DNA of 64,000 nt from Aurantiacibacter marinus (GTDB lineage Bacteria > Pseudomonadota > Alphaproteobacteria > Sphingomonadales > Sphingomonadaceae). The notes beneath the pieces were generated by a model. That model was not told the origin of the DNA. It saw only the letters and a list, made by a program, of their open reading frames with translations, and made no database searches. Within the stretch, counting starts at the first letter, position 1; every line of letters begins with the position of its first letter. Where the stretch lies: positions 62,001-126,000 of the forward strand of contig NZ_LDCP01000003.1 in NCBI RefSeq assembly GCF_001021555.1, read 5' to 3'. Both the position numbers and the translations under genes were made by a program. Positions 61,130 to 64,000 of the stretch are shown here, piece after piece.

Positions 61130-61485
61130 TCCCTCCCGGTCGTAAAGATCGGAGAGAATCCACCCCAGATCATGCGTTTTCCGTCAAACGGCATGTTGCC
61201 CATTTGCTCGGCCCAGAATGGATCGGCTTCCATTTTTGCAGAAGCTGCCTCGCATGTGACCTTGTCCGGCCAGATCATCCAGCTGAAAACGATCTTCTCG
61301 CCAGCCGCTGCCTTGGTCGCGCGGCGAAAATCTGTGGTTTTGCCGTCGGGCACGTCATCTTCCCATGCTTCGACGATTTCGGTGACACCATGTTCGCGAA
61401 ACCACGCACCGGATTTTTTGGCTATCGCAGCGTATTCGTTCTTCTTGTCTTCCGGCACTGCCAGAAGGAATCCCTGGACATACAT
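61126..61485 (-). CDS. DUF1428 family protein
   Basis: 119 residues. [60 protein letters not shown] and [15 protein letters not shown] are the DUF1428 signature, an EF-loop-like ferredoxin-fold protein of unknown role (related to E. coli YbaA-like proteins). ATG 61485 is the real start; the longer frame to 61578 overlaps the divergent cobS start. It is the first gene of the DUF1428-GST pair. Confidence 0.9.
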   Translation of the reverse strand: MYVQGFLLAVPEDKKNEYAAIAKKSGAWFREHGVTEIVEAWEDDVPDGKTTDFRRATKAAAGEKIVFSWMIWPDKVTCEAASAKMEADPFWAEQMGNMPFDGKRMIWGGFSPIFTTGRD

Positions 61486-61556
61486 ATCCTCTCTCCCTCT
61501 ATACCGCCCCAATACCTTGTTGCAGCAGGCGGGCGCCACGTCTAGGCAGCCGGGCG

Positions 61557-62540
61557 ATGAATGATATGACCAACGCAAGCGAATCCGAACGCACGGTAAT
61601 GGCCGCGCCCGACATCGAAGTTGACGTCCGCGAGACGTTTGGCATCGATATCGACATGAAAGTGCCCGCTTTTTCGAAGGCGGATGAGCGCGTGCCCGAC
61701 CTTGATGAAACCTATGTCTTCGATGCGGACACCACGCTGGCGATCTTGGCGGGATTTGCCTTCAATCGCCGCGTGATGGTCCAAGGTTATCACGGCACGG
61801 GCAAATCGACTCACATCGAACAGGTTGCCGCGCGCCTCAACTGGCCCACGGTTCGCATCAACCTTGATGCGCATATCAGCCGGATCGACCTTGTCGGGCG
61901 CGACGCCATCGTGCTGCGCGATGGCCTTCAGGTAACAGAATTCCGTGAAGGCCTCCTGCCATGGGCTTTGCAGCACCCTGTGGCGCTGGTGTTCGACGAA
62001 TATGACGCGGGCCGCCCGGATGTGATGTTCGTTATCCAGCGCGTGCTGGAACAGGCTGGTAAACTCACCCTGCTCGATCAGAACCGCGTTATCCGCCCCG
62101 ACCCGAACTTCCGCCTGTTCGCCACCGCCAATACTGTTGGCCTTGGCGATACCAGCGGATTGTATCATGGCACGCAGGCAATCAACCAGGGCCAGATGGA
62201 CCGCTGGAACATCGTCGTGGGCCTGAATTATCTGCCTGCCGAAACCGAACGCAAGATCGTCGGCGCGAAGACCACTTTGGGCGATGATCTGGTGGCGGAT
62301 ATGATCCGCGTGGCGGACCTGACGCGCCAAGGCTTCATGAACGGCGATATCTCGACCGTGATGAGCCCGCGTACAGTCATTACATGGGCGCAGAACACCG
62401 AGATTTTCGGCGATGCAGGCTTCGCCTTCCGCCTCAGCTTCCTCAACAAATGTGACGAGGCAGAGCGGATGCTGGTGGCCGAATATTACCAGCGGGTGTT
62501 CAACAAGGAACTTCCTGAAAGCGTTGTGGCGAAAGCCTGA
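61557..62540 (+). CDS. cobS: Aerobic cobaltochelatase subunit CobS
   Basis: 327 residues. It is an AAA+ ATPase with Walker A in [20 protein letters not shown] and Walker B in [18 protein letters not shown], plus [20 protein letters not shown] (sensor) and [17 protein letters not shown]. The N-terminal [20 protein letters not shown] is CobS-specific. With CobT and CobN it inserts cobalt in aerobic B12 synthesis. No cobT or cobN is in this window; in relatives cobT is often close. Start ATG 61557 or 61566. The gene is divergent from the DUF1428 gene. Confidence 0.94.
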   Translation: MNDMTNASESERTVMAAPDIEVDVRETFGIDIDMKVPAFSKADERVPDLDETYVFDADTTLAILAGFAFNRRVMVQGYHGTGKSTHIEQVAARLNWPTVRINLDAHISRIDLVGRDAIVLRDGLQVTEFREGLLPWALQHPVALVFDEYDAGRPDVMFVIQRVLEQAGKLTLLDQNRVIRPDPNFRLFATANTVGLGDTSGLYHGTQAINQGQMDRWNIVVGLNYLPAETERKIVGAKTTLGDDLVADMIRVADLTRQGFMNGDISTVMSPRTVITWAQNTEIFGDAGFAFRLSFLNKCDEAERMLVAEYYQRVFNKELPESVVAKA

Positions 62541-62616
62541 GGCCAAGTTTGCAGCAGTGCCCGGGGGGAGGGCTGCGGATATAGTACAGGCCTCTGAGCC
62601 TGCAGGAGCTTCCCGT

Positions 62617-64000
62617 ATGAAATTCGCCCCCGCCTCGCTCTTTGCTCCGCTTGCTCTGCTGGCATCACCAGCCACCGCGCAGGTCGTTGTCGATAACGAC
62701 CTGCTGGAACGCGATCTCACCATCCTGGCCGCCGACGACATGGAAGGCCGTGAAGCCGGAACACGCGGGCATGAACGCGCGGCAGGATATGTTGCGGGCC
62801 GCATGGCGGCGCTCGGGCTGGAACCTGCAGGCGATAATGGCACCTACTTTCAGCATGTTCCCCTGCGGACCTATAGCGCAGCCGAAAGCGGCAATACGAT
62901 TTCCATCGAAGGCATGGACGCGCTCGTTCCCGAGGTGGATTTCGTCGTGCGGGGCGGGCCGCAGGTGCAAAGCGGCACGGTAACCGCGCCGCTCGTGTTT
63001 GTCGGTTATGCCCTCGACATGCCCGGTTACGATAGTTTTGAAGGCGTCGATCTGGAAGGCGCCATCGCCGTGCGTGTCAGAGGCGGCCCGGTCAGCTTGA
63101 ACAGCGAAGAGGCCGCGCATTTCCAGTCCAGCACCAATCAGCGCCTGTCCGATCGCGGCGCCATTGGTGTATTGACGCTGTTCACTCCAAGCATGGCTGA
63201 GACATTCGGCTGGGATTGGTTGGTTGGCTACTTGTCGCACAGTTCCTCAATGACGTGGATCGGGCCGGATGGAATGGCCTTTTCGCAGGGGCCAAACATC
63301 GCCGGATCAGGCTATCTTTCGGAAGATATCAGCCGTGCGCTGCTGGACGGGCAGCAATTCGATTTTGATGATCTTGCTGCTGCCGAAGAATCTGACGTCG
63401 CATCGCTGCCCAGCTTTGCGCTTGATCGCAGCGCCACGATCACCTTTGCCAGTGAATTTGACGATATCGACAGCCCCAATGTGATCGGCATGATCCCCGG
63501 CAGCGATCCTGCTTTGGCGGATGAATATGTCGTGCTGACCGCGCATCTCGACCATGTCGGAATTCAGCCGACCGAGGAAGTGGGTGACGACGAGATATTT
63601 AACGGCGCACTCGACAATGCGGTCGGCGTTGCCTCCATGCTCGAAGTTTCCCGCCTGCTGATGGAAACGCCTGCTGCGCGCCCGTTCCTTGTCGTGGCTT
63701 TGACGGCGGAGGAAAAGGGGCTGATCGGTTCCAGCTACCATGCGCGCAACCAAGGACTGGCGACGGGCCAGATAATCGCCAACGTCAATCTCGATATGCC
63801 TGTTGTCACCTATGATTTTCAGGATGTGGTGGCCTTCGGGGCGGAGCGTTCGACGCTTTACCCGGCGGTACGTTCAGCTGCGGAGGAATACGGCCTGACC
63901 CTCAGCCCCGATCCGCAGCCGGAGCAGGGCTTCTTCACCCGGTCTGACCAATATTCCTATGTGATTGCGGGTATTCCGGCGGTGTATCTTGACCTTGGTT
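62617..64000 (+). CDS. M28 family aminopeptidase-like peptidase, 3' end outside the window
   Basis: 461 codons are visible; the gene continues beyond 64000. ATG 62617 has AGGAG eight bases before it. A signal peptide (PASLFAPLALLASPATAQ) is followed by a PA-like inserted domain (PLVFVGYALDMPGYDSFEGV), then the M28 zinc motifs: VVLTAHLDHVGIQPT, NGALDNAVGVASMLEVSRLL with the bridging Asp, LTAEEKGLIGSSYHA with the catalytic Glu, and NVNLDMPVVTYDFQDVVAFG. It probably acts in the periplasm or outside the cell as a peptidase. It does not appear related to the cobS gene before it. Confidence 0.9.
   Translation, partial: MKFAPASLFAPLALLASPATAQVVVDNDLLERDLTILAADDMEGREAGTRGHERAAGYVAGRMAALGLEPAGDNGTYFQHVPLRTYSAAESGNTISIEGMDALVPEVDFVVRGGPQVQSGTVTAPLVFVGYALDMPGYDSFEGVDLEGAIAVRVRGGPVSLNSEEAAHFQSSTNQRLSDRGAIGVLTLFTPSMAETFGWDWLVGYLSHSSSMTWIGPDGMAFSQGPNIAGSGYLSEDISRALLDGQQFDFDDLAAAEESDVASLPSFALDRSATITFASEFDDIDSPNVIGMIPGSDPALADEYVVLTAHLDHVGIQPTEEVGDDEIFNGALDNAVGVASMLEVSRLLMETPAARPFLVVALTAEEKGLIGSSYHARNQGLATGQIIANVNLDMPVVTYDFQDVVAFGAERSTLYPAVRSAAEEYGLTLSPDPQPEQGFFTRSDQYSYVIAGIPAVYLDLG

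Noticed and set aside
61542-62843. 433-codon minus-strand frame opposite cobS
   Set aside because: It is a shadow of cobS and the start of the M28 gene; the translation shows no family signs.
1-64000. CRISPR arrays, prophage, insertion sequences, rRNA
   Set aside because: No regularly spaced repeats, transposase or phage genes, or ribosomal RNA sequences were seen on either strand.

Overview
The window is a piece of ordinary chromosome from an alphaproteobacterium of the order Sphingomonadales, most likely the family Erythrobacteraceae (Erythrobacter / Altererythrobacter / Qipengyuania-like). This is inferred from gene content and order: lptD-surA-pdxA, hisG-hisD-nusB, thiL-hppA with a K+-independent type H+-pyrophosphatase, a short HisG, an aerobic-type CobS, DUF2066/DUF2794/DUF2332 proteins and an unusual TonB-dependent-receptor-like protein. 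Base composition is fairly even and GC-rich, except for an AT-richer patch at about 55.37-55.60 kb. No rRNA, prophage, insertion sequence, integrase or CRISPR array is visible. The only RNA gene seen is one tRNA-Phe.

Layout. 0-6.6 kb: outer-membrane assembly (pdxA fragment, surA, lptD) divergent from pepA, a small DUF2256 protein, holC and a lipoprotein. 6.7-15.9 kb: ndk, an NTF2-like protein, a sulfotransferase, purM and a purN fused to a YjbR domain (minus strand), then DUF2066, an Hda-like replication regulator, cysE, DUF2794, a membrane protein and a HAD phosphatase. 16-24.2 kb: glmU, a small uncharacterised gene and glmS (UDP-GlcNAc supply), a GGDEF-EAL protein, purQ-purS, and a hydrolase-OsmC fusion. 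24.3-31.6 kb: an M16 peptidase, purC, two lipoproteins, and a cyclic-nucleotide-binding flavoprotein reductase. 31.6-37 kb: tRNA-Phe, the infA-maf-rng-yacG run, and the large TonB-receptor-like gene. 37.3-49.7 kb: a flavoprotein, an APC permease, uvrC, a universal stress protein with a consensus FNR box, a serine hydrolase, a tightly overlapping acyltransferase-JmjC/cupin-thioesterase group, and hppA. 49.8-54.2 kb: hisG-hisD-nusB-(HExxH protein)-thiL. 54.2-64 kb: DUF2332, a small AT-rich ORF, an alpha/beta hydrolase, an FKBP, pirin, two GST-fold proteins, BolA, a J-domain protein, DUF2236, DUF1428, cobS and the start of an M28 peptidase that runs off the end.

How the genes work together. Five purine genes (purM, purN, purQ, purS, purC) sit in three separate blocks. 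glmS and glmU feed peptidoglycan and lipopolysaccharide, and lptD and surA put the latter into the outer membrane. Many neighbours overlap by 1-8 bases (DUF2256/holC, purM/purN, glmU/small gene, purS/purQ, infA/maf/rng/yacG, hisG/hisD/nusB, acyltransferase/cupin, FKBP/hydrolase, DUF1428/GST), which points to translational coupling.

The window is mostly housekeeping, and I cannot claim a proven new system. The items most worth a second look are the receptor-like protein with a Gly/Arg/Pro-rich insertion of about 187 residues holding two cysteines, the acyltransferase-JmjC-thioesterase group with a long inverted repeat upstream, the thioredoxin-reductase-like protein lacking the CxxC pair, the orphan 53-residue peptide, and the thiL gene whose start codon is in the wrong frame.
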